DNA from: Pseudomonas sp. URMO17WK12:I11
GTDB taxonomy: Bacteria; Pseudomonadota; Gammaproteobacteria; Pseudomonadales; Pseudomonadaceae
Direction: 5' to 3'
Assembly (NCBI RefSeq): GCF_007677725.1
Contig: NZ_VEDF01000015.1
Span: forward strand, 47,087-111,086
Length of the DNA: 64,000 nt
Numbering within the stretch: the first letter of the stretch is position 1; the number at the start of each line of letters is the position of its first letter. The position numbers and the translations under genes were made by a program. Positions 50,976 to 60,221 of the stretch are shown here, piece by piece. The notes under the pieces are model-generated. The model did not search any database. It saw nothing but the letters and a program-made list of their open reading frames with translations, and had not been told where the DNA came from.

Positions 50976-51980
50976 ATGAATACCTCGTTGGACATCGCCG
51001 TCGTTGGCGCCACCGGCAGCGTCGGTGAAACCCTCGTACAGATCCTCGAAGAACTGGCCTTCCCTGTAGGCACCCTGCACCTGCTGGCAAGCATGGAATC
51101 GGCGGGCAGCAGCGTCATGTTCGCCGGCAAGAAACTCAAGGTGCGCGAAGTCGACAGTTTCGATTTCGCCCAGGTCAAACTGGCCTTTTTCGCCACCAGC
51201 CCCGCCGTCAGCCGCAGCTTCGCAGACAAAGCCCAGCAAGCAGGCTGCAGCGTCATCGACCTGTCAGGCGGCCTCGACGACGCCCTCGCCGTGGTACCCG
51301 AGGCAAACGCCCAGCGCCTGGCCGAGCGGCCATTGCCAGCACGCATCACCAGCCCCAGCTGCGCAGCCGTGGCCCTGGCTGTTGCCCTGGCCCCGCTCAA
51401 GGACCAGCTCGACATCCAGTGTGTACAGGTCATGGCTGCCCTGGCCGTTTCCGCGCAAGGCCGCGAAGCGGTCAATGAGCTTGCCAGACAAACTGCCGAA
51501 CTGCTCAACGCCCGGCCGCTGGAGCCACGCTTCTTCGACCGCCAGGTCGCGTTCAACGTGCTCGCCCAGGTCGGCGCTGTCGATGAAGACGGCCACGCTG
51601 CCCTCGAGCGTCGCCTGGTCAGCGAATTGCGCGTGTTGCTGAACCTGCCCGAATTGAAAATCGCCGTCAGTTGCATTCAAGTCCCAGTGTTTTTCGGCGA
51701 TAGCTTCAGTGTGTCGGTACAAAGCAGTGCCCCTGTCGACCTGACGCAGGTCAATCAAGCCCTGGAACAGGCCGAAAGCATCGAAACCGTCGAAATCGAC
51801 GATTATCCAACCCCGGTTGGTGACGCAGTCGGCCAGGACGTGGTCTATGTTGGTCGTGTACGCCACGGAATTGACGAACCCCAGCAACTCAATCTCTGGC
51901 TGACCACCGACAACCTGCGCAAGGGCGCCGCGTTGAACGCTGTGCAAGTGGCACAATTGTTGATTAAACACATGGTGTAA
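50976..51980 (+). CDS. Usg-type paralogue of aspartate-semialdehyde dehydrogenase, probably inactive
   Basis: A 334-residue protein with the ASADH fold (GATGSVGETL nucleotide loop at 11-20). Cys129 is kept in SPSCAAVAL, but the usual Asn before it is Ser. The catalytic His, expected in the VPVF-x-G-H-S-E motif, is Asp242 (FFGDSF). The substrate Gln region is also lost (VMAALAVSA). It is therefore unlikely to make aspartate semialdehyde. It resembles E. coli Usg and the second asd-like gene of Pseudomonas. Its role is unknown. It precedes fimV. Confidence 0.88.
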   Translation: MNTSLDIAVVGATGSVGETLVQILEELAFPVGTLHLLASMESAGSSVMFAGKKLKVREVDSFDFAQVKLAFFATSPAVSRSFADKAQQAGCSVIDLSGGLDDALAVVPEANAQRLAERPLPARITSPSCAAVALAVALAPLKDQLDIQCVQVMAALAVSAQGREAVNELARQTAELLNARPLEPRFFDRQVAFNVLAQVGAVDEDGHAALERRLVSELRVLLNLPELKIAVSCIQVPVFFGDSFSVSVQSSAPVDLTQVNQALEQAESIETVEIDDYPTPVGDAVGQDVVYVGRVRHGIDEPQQLNLWLTTDNLRKGAALNAVQVAQLLIKHMV

Positions 51981-52051
51981 AAGATACTGGCGAGCACTGT
52001 GTTCCGCGCCACCCGCCGGTTTTCGGGACGATTCATACAAGGGAAGAGGTC

Positions 52052-54766
52052 ATGCTTCGAATTCGCAAACTGGTTCTGGCCATGGCGGCAGCTTCCGCGC
52101 TGACGTCGGGCATGGCGAATGCCCTCGGGTTGGGCGAGCTGACGCTGAAGTCGGCGCAGAACCAGCCCCTGGACGCCGAGATCGAACTACTCGATGTGCG
52201 CGACCTCACTGCAGCCGAAGTGGCGCCAAGCCTGGCGCCGCCTGAAGAATTCAGCAAGGCCGGGGTCGAGTTTGCCAACTACCTGCAAGACCTGACCTTC
52301 ACCCCCGTGATCAATCCCAATGGCAAGAGCGTGCTGCGCGTCACCTCCAGCCAGCCGCTGCCCGGGTCGGTGGTCAAGTTCCTGGTTCAGGTGATGTGGC
52401 CGCAAGGTCGCTTGCTGCGCGATTACAGCGTATTGCTCGACCAGGCCAGCGCCCAGGGCCAGCAGCCTGGCGCCGCCAACGTCAATCCAGCAACCAGCAG
52501 CGCTGGCAGCTATACCACCAAGCGTCGCGACACACTGTGGCAGATTGCTGCACGCAATACCCAGGGTGGCGGCTCGGTGCAGCAGACCATGATCGCCATC
52601 CAGGCACTGAACCCTGATGCCTTCATCGGCAACAATATCAACCAGCTCAAGGTCGGCCAGGTATTGCGCTTGCCCGACCCGCAGCAGATCCAGAGCATCC
52701 CGCAAGGCGAAGCCAACCGTGAAGTGGCCGAGCAATACGCCGCCTGGCGTGAAGGCCGCCGCCTCGGGCCACGCGCACGGCAGCTCGATGCTACCCGCCG
52801 CGGCGCTGCCGATGCTGCCCCGGAGCGCATCGCCCAGGGCGACAACCTGCGCCTGGTCAGCCCCGCCAATCAGCCTGCTGGCAACAATGCCAAGGCGCTC
52901 AACGACAAGCTTGCCGTGGCTCAGGAAAGCCTGGATACCAGTCGTCGCGACAACGACGAGCTGAAGAGCCGCATGAGCGACCTGCAAAGCCAGCTGGACA
53001 AGCTGGAAAAACTGATCCAGCTGAAGAACGACCAACTCGCGCGCCTGGAAGCTCAAGGCGCAGCGCCCGAATCCGCACCGGCACCGGCAGCCGATGCGCC
53101 AGCGGTCGCCACCTTGCCCGGCGAGCCGGCACCGGCGCAGCCCGTGGAAGCCCAGCCAGCCCCTGTCGAGCCGGTCGTGACCCCGGCGCCGGCGGCGGTG
53201 GATACCGCGCCACCAGCGCTCGCCAGCGAAGCACCTGCCCCGGTGGCCGATCAGCCGGCTCAGGGTCAGCCCAGTGCCTTGGACGAAATGCTCGGCAATC
53301 CGCTGATACTCGGCTTGATCGCCGGCTCCGCGTTCCTGGTGTTGTTGCTGCTGCTGTTGCTGCTGGCGCGTAAACGCAAAGCCCAGCAGGAAGCCGAAAA
53401 ACACCTGCGGATGGCCCGCGCCTTGGCCGATGAAGGCGAGCGCAACCCTGATCTCGACCTGCCGCCGAGCAGCTTCGATGGCCTTGAGGTGTCAGCGCCA
53501 AGCGTTACCCTGTCGCCAGCCGTGGTTGCGGCCTCGGCTGCCGCTGCCACTGCTGCTGAACGCCCAGCGACGCCGGCCGCAGTCGCTGCCGTCGATGAGG
53601 GTCCGAGCAGCCTCGATCCGAATGAGGCGCTGCTCGCCGAAGTCGATCTGAGCATCTCGCGCGGCCGGCTGAACCATGCCGCGGATCTTCTGGAAGGCGC
53701 GATTGCAACGCAGCCGCAGAATGAAACGCTGCGCCTGAAGCTGATGGAGGTCTACGCGCGTCAGGGCGACCACAGCGGCTTCGTCGAGCAGGAGCGTACA
53801 TTGCTTGACAGCCCCGCCAACGCGGCCCAGGTCAATGACCTCAAGGCGCGTTTTCCTGCCATGCTGGGCCTGGCTGCCGCAGGTCTGGGTGCTGCAGCGC
53901 TGGCCGCAGAGATGGATCAGCAGTACGTCGAGGACCTGCTCCAGGACACGCCGCCAGCGGCGGTCGATAGCGCGGCTGAAGCTGCAGATGCGCTCGAAAC
54001 GCAGGTCCCGGTGGAACCCGAGCAAACGTCCCAGGCCGAGCTCGACGCGGCGGCAGAAGCGTTCAGCGAAACCTCGGTACTCGACGACCATGCGCTCGCC
54101 AGTGCCTTTGATCTGAGCCTGGATGACGATTTACCGGTCGATGATCCACTCGAGCCGCCGGTGCTGGGGCAGACGCCACCCCTGGAGTCTGCAGTCACCG
54201 CGCCAGCCGATGCCGATGACGATTTCGAAGCCATGCTCGCCCAGGCTCAAGCGCAGACGCAAAGCGCCGATGACCTGGCCGATTTCGACCTGGACATTGC
54301 CGAGCCGAGCAGCGCTGGGGCTGATGAAGCGCCCGTGGACGTTGCTGCCGAGCTCGCTGCGTTCGATACCTTGCCCGAATTCGATCCGATCTCCGAACTC
54401 GAACTGCCCGATGATTTCGATCTTTCGCTGTCGCTTGAGGACGATTCACCGGCGGTCCAGAGCTTCGCCTCGGAGATGAGCGACGTCAACGCCGAACTGG
54501 ACAAGCTGTCGCAAAGCCTGGAGACGCCGTCGTTGGAGCCGCATTTCGGTGCAGAAGACGCCGCCGCCGAGCTTGAACCGCTGGACGATCTGGATTTTGA
54601 CTTCTTCTCCGGGGCCGACGAGGTGGCGACCAAGCTGGACCTGGCGCGGGCCTACATCGACATGGGTGATCAACAGGGCGCTCGCGATATCCTCGATGAA
54701 GTGGTCAAGGATGGTGACGACGGTCAGCGTTCAGAGGCCCAGGACATGCTCTCACGCCTGGTCTGA
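52052..54766 (+). CDS. fimV: FimV/HubP family polar motility protein
   Basis: A 904-residue inner-membrane polar organiser needed for type IV pili and twitching in P. aeruginosa. A signal peptide (about 1-25) precedes the conserved GLGELTLKSAQNQPLDAEI block. A LysM peptidoglycan-binding domain lies at about 150-208, a coiled coil at about 285-330, and a Pro/Ala-rich linker leads to one membrane helix (about 415-437). The cytoplasmic part has TPR-like repeats, long acidic stretches and the C-terminal FimV domain (DLARAYIDMGDQQGARDIL). Confidence 0.94.
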   Translation: MLRIRKLVLAMAAASALTSGMANALGLGELTLKSAQNQPLDAEIELLDVRDLTAAEVAPSLAPPEEFSKAGVEFANYLQDLTFTPVINPNGKSVLRVTSSQPLPGSVVKFLVQVMWPQGRLLRDYSVLLDQASAQGQQPGAANVNPATSSAGSYTTKRRDTLWQIAARNTQGGGSVQQTMIAIQALNPDAFIGNNINQLKVGQVLRLPDPQQIQSIPQGEANREVAEQYAAWREGRRLGPRARQLDATRRGAADAAPERIAQGDNLRLVSPANQPAGNNAKALNDKLAVAQESLDTSRRDNDELKSRMSDLQSQLDKLEKLIQLKNDQLARLEAQGAAPESAPAPAADAPAVATLPGEPAPAQPVEAQPAPVEPVVTPAPAAVDTAPPALASEAPAPVADQPAQGQPSALDEMLGNPLILGLIAGSAFLVLLLLLLLLARKRKAQQEAEKHLRMARALADEGERNPDLDLPPSSFDGLEVSAPSVTLSPAVVAASAAAATAAERPATPAAVAAVDEGPSSLDPNEALLAEVDLSISRGRLNHAADLLEGAIATQPQNETLRLKLMEVYARQGDHSGFVEQERTLLDSPANAAQVNDLKARFPAMLGLAAAGLGAAALAAEMDQQYVEDLLQDTPPAAVDSAAEAADALETQVPVEPEQTSQAELDAAAEAFSETSVLDDHALASAFDLSLDDDLPVDDPLEPPVLGQTPPLESAVTAPADADDDFEAMLAQAQAQTQSADDLADFDLDIAEPSSAGADEAPVDVAAELAAFDTLPEFDPISELELPDDFDLSLSLEDDSPAVQSFASEMSDVNAELDKLSQSLETPSLEPHFGAEDAAAELEPLDDLDFDFFSGADEVATKLDLARAYIDMGDQQGARDILDEVVKDGDDGQRSEAQDMLSRLV

Positions 54767-54794
54767 ATAGCGCGTGCGACCCCAGCGCAGTTGC

Positions 54795-54820
54795 AACGGC
54801 AGCCCAACAAGGCTGCCGTT
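54795..54820 (+). terminator. Stem-loop after fimV
   Basis: A perfect 10-bp stem AACGGCAGCC / GGCTGCCGTT with a six-base loop, 28 bases after fimV. There is no T-run, but a TATAAT box (54826-54831) follows at once, probably the -10 of truA. Confidence 0.65.
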
Positions 54821-54866
54821 GTCGTTATAATCCCCGCCATTTCACAGACCCACAGGTTTCAGGCTC

Positions 54867-55721
54867 TTGGATATCATCGACCCCGCCGCCACCGAATCGG
54901 CCGCCGAAGGCTTCACCCGCATAGCCCTGGGGGTGGAATACAAGGGCTCGCGCTACCGCGGTTGGCAACGTCAGGCCAGTGGCGTGCCGAGTGTTCAGCA
55001 GGCGCTGGAACAGGCGCTGTCGAAAGTCGCCAACGAGCCCATCAGCGTCATCTGCGCCGGGCGCACCGATGCCGGCGTGCACGGCTGTGGCCAAGTCGTG
55101 CATTTCGACACACGCGCCGTGCGCGACGAGCGTGCCTGGACACTGGGGACCAATTTCAACCTGCCGCACGATATCAGTGTGGTCTGGTCGCGGCCGATGC
55201 CCAGCGACTTCCATGCGCGCTTCAAGGCCTGTGCCCGGCGTTACCGCTACGTGATCTACAACGACCCGATCCGCCCGGCGCACCTGGCCGAAGAGGTGAC
55301 CTGGAACCATCGCCCGCTGGATGTCGAGCGCATGGCCCAGGCCGCCCAGCACTTGCTCGGCACCCACGATTTCAGCGCGTTCCGCGCCAGCCAATGCCAG
55401 GCCAAGTCGCCGATCAAGCACATTTACCACCTGCGCGTGACCCGCCACGGCCGAATGATCGTGCTGGATGTGCGTGCGACCGCATTCCTGCACCACATGG
55501 TGCGCAACATTGCTGGCGTGCTGATGACCATCGGCGCGGGCGAGCGCCCAGTGCAATGGGCCGCTGAAGTGTTGCAAGGCCGCGACCGCCGCGCAGGTGG
55601 CGTGACCGCGCATCCCTACGGCCTGTACCTGGTGCAGGTGGAGTACCCCGAGGCGTACCCCTTGCCCGAGCGTTACATTGGCCCACACTTTCTCAGCGGT
55701 TACGAGGCCCTGGCCGACTGA
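54867..55721 (+). CDS. truA: tRNA pseudouridine(38-40) synthase TruA
   Basis: Modifies uridines 38-40 in the anticodon stem. It has 284 residues in the frame from TTG 54867. Catalytic Asp68 is in CAGRTDAGVHG, and the FSAFRASQC and FLHHMVRNI motifs follow. No ATG lies before the conserved core, so the TTG start is preferred but not certain. The order fimV-truA-trpF-accD-folC is that of Pseudomonas in general. Confidence 0.93.
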   Translation: MDIIDPAATESAAEGFTRIALGVEYKGSRYRGWQRQASGVPSVQQALEQALSKVANEPISVICAGRTDAGVHGCGQVVHFDTRAVRDERAWTLGTNFNLPHDISVVWSRPMPSDFHARFKACARRYRYVIYNDPIRPAHLAEEVTWNHRPLDVERMAQAAQHLLGTHDFSAFRASQCQAKSPIKHIYHLRVTRHGRMIVLDVRATAFLHHMVRNIAGVLMTIGAGERPVQWAAEVLQGRDRRAGGVTAHPYGLYLVQVEYPEAYPLPERYIGPHFLSGYEALAD

Positions 55722-55781
55722 CGCATCAGGCGTCATTTGTTACCATCTGGGCCCTCACTTGCCACCCAAGGTCTGTACTCC

Positions 55782-56402
55782 ATGCACACTGTTCGCAGCA
55801 AGATCTGCGGCATTACCCGCATCGAAGACGCCCTGGCAGCCGCTGACGCGGGCGCCGATGCCATCGGTCTGGTCTTCTATGCCAAGAGTCCGCGAGCGGT
55901 AGATGTACGTCAGGCGCGGGCGATCATGGCCGAGTTGCCGCCGTTCGTGACCACCGTAGGCCTGTTCGTAAACGCTTCACGCTGCGAGCTTAACGAGATC
56001 CTCGAGGCGCTGCCGTTGGACCTGCTACAGTTCCACGGCGACGAGACACCGGCCGAGTGCGACGGTTATCAGCGCCCCTGGATCAAAGCCCTGCGTGTAC
56101 GTCCCGGCGATGACCTGGAGGCCGCTTGCCAGCACTACGCCAACGCCCGTGGCATCCTGCTCGACACATATGTGCCGGGTGTGCCGGGGGGTACTGGCGA
56201 GGCCTTCGACTGGTCCCTGGTGCCGCAGCGGCTGAGCAAGCCGATCATTCTCGCCGGCGGCCTTTCGGCCGCCAATGTCGGCCAGGCGATCACTGAGGTT
56301 CGGCCTTTTGCGGTGGACGTCAGTGGCGGGGTCGAACAGGCCAAGGGCGTCAAGGATGCAGCCAAGATCGCAGCCTTCGTTCGGGCCGTGAAGCAGGCGT
56401 GA
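55782..56402 (+). CDS. trpF: N-(5'-phosphoribosyl)anthranilate isomerase
   Basis: Amadori isomerase of tryptophan synthesis, 206 residues of TIM barrel. The N-terminal KICGITR motif holds the catalytic Cys9; QFHGDE near 80 and a later Asp complete the site. The ATG at 55782 gives the conserved N-terminus. Other trp genes are absent, as expected for the scattered trp genes of Pseudomonas. Confidence 0.96.
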   Translation: MHTVRSKICGITRIEDALAAADAGADAIGLVFYAKSPRAVDVRQARAIMAELPPFVTTVGLFVNASRCELNEILEALPLDLLQFHGDETPAECDGYQRPWIKALRVRPGDDLEAACQHYANARGILLDTYVPGVPGGTGEAFDWSLVPQRLSKPIILAGGLSAANVGQAITEVRPFAVDVSGGVEQAKGVKDAAKIAAFVRAVKQA

Positions 56403-56616
56403 TGGCAGATGTGACGGCTGGCGGCGCGCCATCGTCCATAGCTTGCGCAGCCCTGCGGGGTGGCCGGCGGCACGTTCCGCGGCCTGCACACATATTGAAG
56501 ACGGCGCGCTGCGCAGGCATGCCCTGCAGCCGGGCCGTCATCGTTTCATAAAAGAGTTAAGGGCAGGGCATGGCCGGCCGACCGGCCCCCGTCCGCCAAT
56601 ACTGGAGAGAGAAAGC

Positions 56617-57510
56617 ATGAGCAACTGGTTAGTCGACAAACTGATCCCTTCGATCATGCGTTCCGAGGTGAAGAAGAGCTCGGTGCCGGAAGGTCTGTGG
56701 CATAAATGCCCAGCGTGCGAGGCCGTGCTGTATCGTCCGGAGCTGGAAAAGACCCTCGATGTCTGCCCCAAGTGCAATCACCACATGCGCATCGGTGCCC
56801 GCGCGCGCATCGACATCTTCCTCGATGAAGAAGGCCGCGCCGAGCTGGGCGCCGACCTGGAACCGGTCGACCGCCTGAAGTTCCGTGACGGCAAGAAGTA
56901 CAAGGACCGCCTGACCGGTGCACAAAAGCAGACCGGCGAAAAAGACGCCCTGATCTCCATGAGCGGCACCCTGATGGGCATGCCGATCGTGGTCAGCGCC
57001 TTCGAATTCTCCTTCATGGGCGGTTCCATGGGCGCCGTGGTCGGCGAGCGCTTCGTGCGCGCGGCCAACTATGCGCTGGAAAACCGCTGCCCGATGATCT
57101 GCTTCTCGGCCTCCGGCGGTGCGCGCATGCAAGAAGCGCTGATCTCGTTGATGCAGATGGCCAAGACCTCGGCAGTGCTGGCGCGCCTGCGTGAAGAGGG
57201 TATCCCGTTCATCTCCGTGCTTACCGACCCGGTGTATGGCGGCGTCTCCGCCAGCCTGGCAATGCTCGGTGACGTCATCGTCGGCGAGCCGAAGGCACTG
57301 ATCGGCTTCGCCGGCCCTCGGGTGATCGAACAGACCGTGCGGGAGAAACTGCCCGAAGGTTTCCAGCGCAGCGAATTCCTGCTCGAGCACGGCGCGATCG
57401 ACCTGATCATCTCCCGTGGCGAACTGCGCCCGCGTCTGGCCCGCCTGCTCGCGCAGATGACCGGCCAGCCGACGCCAGAGCAGGCCCGCGAGGCGGCTGC
57501 GGTCGCGTGA
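56617..57510 (+). CDS. accD: Acetyl-CoA carboxylase carboxyltransferase beta subunit
   Basis: Beta subunit of the carboxyltransferase that makes malonyl-CoA. It has 297 residues. An N-terminal four-Cys zinc finger (Cys31, 34, 50, 53) precedes the crotonase-fold domain with the SASGGARMQE oxyanion motif. The start at 56617 has a GGAGAGAGAAAG ribosome site. The 214-base gap upstream holds no gene. The stop overlaps the folC start. Confidence 0.97.
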   Translation: MSNWLVDKLIPSIMRSEVKKSSVPEGLWHKCPACEAVLYRPELEKTLDVCPKCNHHMRIGARARIDIFLDEEGRAELGADLEPVDRLKFRDGKKYKDRLTGAQKQTGEKDALISMSGTLMGMPIVVSAFEFSFMGGSMGAVVGERFVRAANYALENRCPMICFSASGGARMQEALISLMQMAKTSAVLARLREEGIPFISVLTDPVYGGVSASLAMLGDVIVGEPKALIGFAGPRVIEQTVREKLPEGFQRSEFLLEHGAIDLIISRGELRPRLARLLAQMTGQPTPEQAREAAAVA

Positions 57511-58796
57511 TGAGCCAACGCACCCTGGGCGAGTGGCTCGCCTACCTCGAGCAACTGCATCCCTCGGCCATCGACATGGGGCTTGAGCGCTCGCAACAGG
57601 TGCTTGCCCGGCTGGCGCTGGGCAAATTGGCGCCGCGCATCGTGACGGTGACGGGCACCAACGGCAAGGGGTCCACCTGCGCCTTCGTGGCCTCGTTGTT
57701 ACGCGCCCAGGGCTTGAAAGTGGGCGTGTACAGCTCGCCGCATCTGCTGCGCTACAACGAGCGGGTGCTGATCGATGGACGAGAAGCCAGCGACGCGCGC
57801 CTGTGCGAAGCATTCGCCGCCGTCGAAGCGGCGCGTGGCGATACTTCCATGACCTACTTCGAAATGGGCACCTTGGCTGCGTTCTGGCTGTTCGAGCAAT
57901 CGCAACTCGATGCCGTGGTGCTCGAGGTGGGTCTGGGTGGCCGGCTGGATACCGTGAATGTGGTCGATGCCGATATGGCCCTGGTGACCAGCATTGGCGT
58001 CGATCACGTCGATTATCTGGGCGATACCCGGGAAAAGGTGGCGTTCGAAAAAGCCGGGATCTTCCGCCCCGGCAAGCCTGCACTGTGCGGCGACCTTGAT
58101 CCACCCAAGCCATTGCTGGACAAGGCCAAAGCACTGGCGGCGCCACTGTCGCTGCGCGGCCGTGATTTCGAGCTGAGTGTTGCCGAAGCGGCCTGGCACT
58201 GGCGCGGGACCGCCGCCGACGGCACCGAGGTCGCGTTGCGCGATCTGCCGTTGCTGGATCTGCCTATGGAAAATGCGGCCCTGGCCTTGCAAGCCTATCT
58301 GTTGATGGGCCTGTCCTGGGACCCGGTCCAGATCAGCCAGGCACTGCGCGACACCCGCATCGTCGGGCGTCTGGATCGTCGCCAGGTGATGTGGCAGGGC
58401 AGGGCGGTGGAGTTGCTGCTCGACGTGGGGCACAACCCGCATGCGGCGCAGTATCTGGCTCGCCGTCTGGCGGCTCGGCCGCTGAAGGGGCGTCGCTTGG
58501 CGGTGTTCGGCCTGCTGTTCGACAAGGACCTCGACGGGGTCATCGAACCGTTGCATGGGCTGATCGACGACTGGGCGGTTGCACCGCTGGACACGCCGCG
58601 CAGCCGCACGGCCGCCGAGCTTGCCAACGCCTTGACGAACCATGGCGCAACCGTGAAGTCTTATGCCAGCGTCGACGCGGCCCTAGAAGGGCAATGCGCG
58701 CTGGCGACGGCGGATGACCAGATCCTGCTGTTCGGTTCGTTTTTCTGCGTCGCCCAAGCCCTGGAATGGCTGGAGCGGCAAGCCCTGGAGGGGTGA
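57510..58796 (+). CDS. folC: Bifunctional folylpolyglutamate/dihydrofolate synthase
   Basis: Adds glutamate to folates and makes dihydrofolate. It has 428 residues. The Mur-ligase-type P-loop TGTNGKGST lies at 48-56; DVGHNPHAA marks the C-terminal domain near 306. ATG 57510 overlaps the accD stop by one base; GTG 57507 is an alternative. The accD-folC-dedD-cvpA-purF order is conserved with E. coli. Confidence 0.96.
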   Translation: MSQRTLGEWLAYLEQLHPSAIDMGLERSQQVLARLALGKLAPRIVTVTGTNGKGSTCAFVASLLRAQGLKVGVYSSPHLLRYNERVLIDGREASDARLCEAFAAVEAARGDTSMTYFEMGTLAAFWLFEQSQLDAVVLEVGLGGRLDTVNVVDADMALVTSIGVDHVDYLGDTREKVAFEKAGIFRPGKPALCGDLDPPKPLLDKAKALAAPLSLRGRDFELSVAEAAWHWRGTAADGTEVALRDLPLLDLPMENAALALQAYLLMGLSWDPVQISQALRDTRIVGRLDRRQVMWQGRAVELLLDVGHNPHAAQYLARRLAARPLKGRRLAVFGLLFDKDLDGVIEPLHGLIDDWAVAPLDTPRSRTAAELANALTNHGATVKSYASVDAALEGQCALATADDQILLFGSFFCVAQALEWLERQALEG

Positions 58797-58800
58797 TCAA

Positions 58801-59454
58801 ATGGCAGTGCTGGACAAAGGGGTGAAGCAGCGCATGGTCGGTGCGTTGGTGCTGGTGGCGCTGGCGGTGATCTTCCTGCCCATGTTGTTCACTCGCCAGG
58901 ACGAAATGCGCCAGGTACAGGTCGATGCGCCGCAAGCGCCGGCCATGCCCAGCTTGCCAGAAGTCAAGGTCGACCCGGTTGCCGTTCCTGAGCCCCAGCC
59001 ATTGCCAAGCGAGCCTGAGCAAGCGCCGGTGGTCGTCGATGAGTCCAGTGCGCCTGCAACTCGGCCTAGTCAGCCGATCACGCCATCGCCACAGACCCAG
59101 GCGCAAGCTCCAGCTCAACCGCAGGCGCAATCCCAGCAAGCTGCGCCATCCGCGCCCAAGTCCACGGCAGCCACCGCCACAGCGAATGCGCCGTCGAAGA
59201 TCGATGCCAATGGCCTGCCGGTCAGTTGGTCGGTCCAACTGGCCAGCCTGTCCAGCCGCGCGGGTGCTGAAAACCTGCAGAAAACCCTGCGCAGCCAAGG
59301 CTACAACGCCTACATTCGCACTGCAGGTGGGCTCAATCGGGTGTTCGTAGGGCCGCTGATCGAGCGCGCCGAAGCGGACAAACTGCGCGAAACGCTCAAT
59401 CGCCAGCAGAAACTCAATGGCTTCGTGGTGCGTTTCCAGCCGGAAAAAGGCTGA
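58801..59454 (+). CDS. dedD: SPOR-domain protein DedD
   Basis: A 217-residue cell-division protein. One membrane helix (about 14-31) follows a short cytoplasmic start; a Pro/Gln/Ala-rich periplasmic linker leads to a C-terminal SPOR domain (about 140-215) that binds denuded septal peptidoglycan. It begins four bases after the folC stop. DedD orthology rests on both domain layout and gene order. Confidence 0.92.
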   Translation: MAVLDKGVKQRMVGALVLVALAVIFLPMLFTRQDEMRQVQVDAPQAPAMPSLPEVKVDPVAVPEPQPLPSEPEQAPVVVDESSAPATRPSQPITPSPQTQAQAPAQPQAQSQQAAPSAPKSTAATATANAPSKIDANGLPVSWSVQLASLSSRAGAENLQKTLRSQGYNAYIRTAGGLNRVFVGPLIERAEADKLRETLNRQQKLNGFVVRFQPEKG

Positions 59455-59621
59455 CGTACCGGTTGCGCCACACCGTTGGCACTGGCAGATCAGTGCCAAC
59501 ACCTTCACCTAGCTGAGTGAGCAGGATCTGCATGACGGCGAGCAAACCAGCCGACATTCCGCTTACTCCCAGCCTTTCCCTCTGGTAAAATGCGCCGCCT
59601 CAAATACCTGCAGGCAGCACC

Positions 59622-60179
59622 GTGGCCTTTACCCTGGTTGATTGGGCGATCATTGCGATCATCGCCGTCTCCACACTGATCAGTCTCAAGCGCGGCTTCG
59701 TCAAAGAAGCGCTGTCGCTGCTTATCTGGATTGTTGCGGGCGCGGTCGCCTGGATGTTCGGTGGCTCGCTTTCGGTGTACCTTGAGAGCTACATCCAGAC
59801 GCCGTCGATGCGGGTCATCGCCGGTTGCGCCATTCTTTTCGTCGCCACCTTGCTGGTCGGCGCCATGCTCAACTTCCTCATCGGTGAGTTGATCCGGGTG
59901 ACGGGCTTGTCGGGTACCGATCGTTTCCTGGGCATGGCCTTCGGTGCTGCGCGGGGTGCGTTGCTGGTGGTAGTGGCGGTTGGCCTGCTCAGTCTGGGGC
60001 CTGTGCAACAGGATGCCTGGTGGCAGGAATCGCGGCTGATTCCACAGTTTCTTCTGATCGCTGACTGGTCGAAAAACCTGATCCTGGGTTTCACCGGTCA
60101 GTGGGCTTCCAGTGGGGTGATCAGCGCTCCGGCTGATCTTCCATTCAAGGAGCAGTTACTCGGGCCGGCTAAGCCCTGA
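59622..60179 (+). CDS. cvpA: CvpA family membrane protein
   Basis: A 185-residue inner-membrane protein with four hydrophobic segments and the N-terminal FTLVDWAIIAIIAVST motif. E. coli CvpA is needed for colicin V production and for envelope stress and bile tolerance; the biochemical role is unclear. Translation starts at GTG 59622. A TAAAAT -10-like box lies 32 bases upstream. It is directly before purF, as in E. coli. Confidence 0.93.
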   Translation: MAFTLVDWAIIAIIAVSTLISLKRGFVKEALSLLIWIVAGAVAWMFGGSLSVYLESYIQTPSMRVIAGCAILFVATLLVGAMLNFLIGELIRVTGLSGTDRFLGMAFGAARGALLVVVAVGLLSLGPVQQDAWWQESRLIPQFLLIADWSKNLILGFTGQWASSGVISAPADLPFKEQLLGPAKP

Positions 60180-60221
60180 GCACTGTTCGTTCAAGTTTCA
60201 TCAAAGTAGGGGTTGCGTCGC

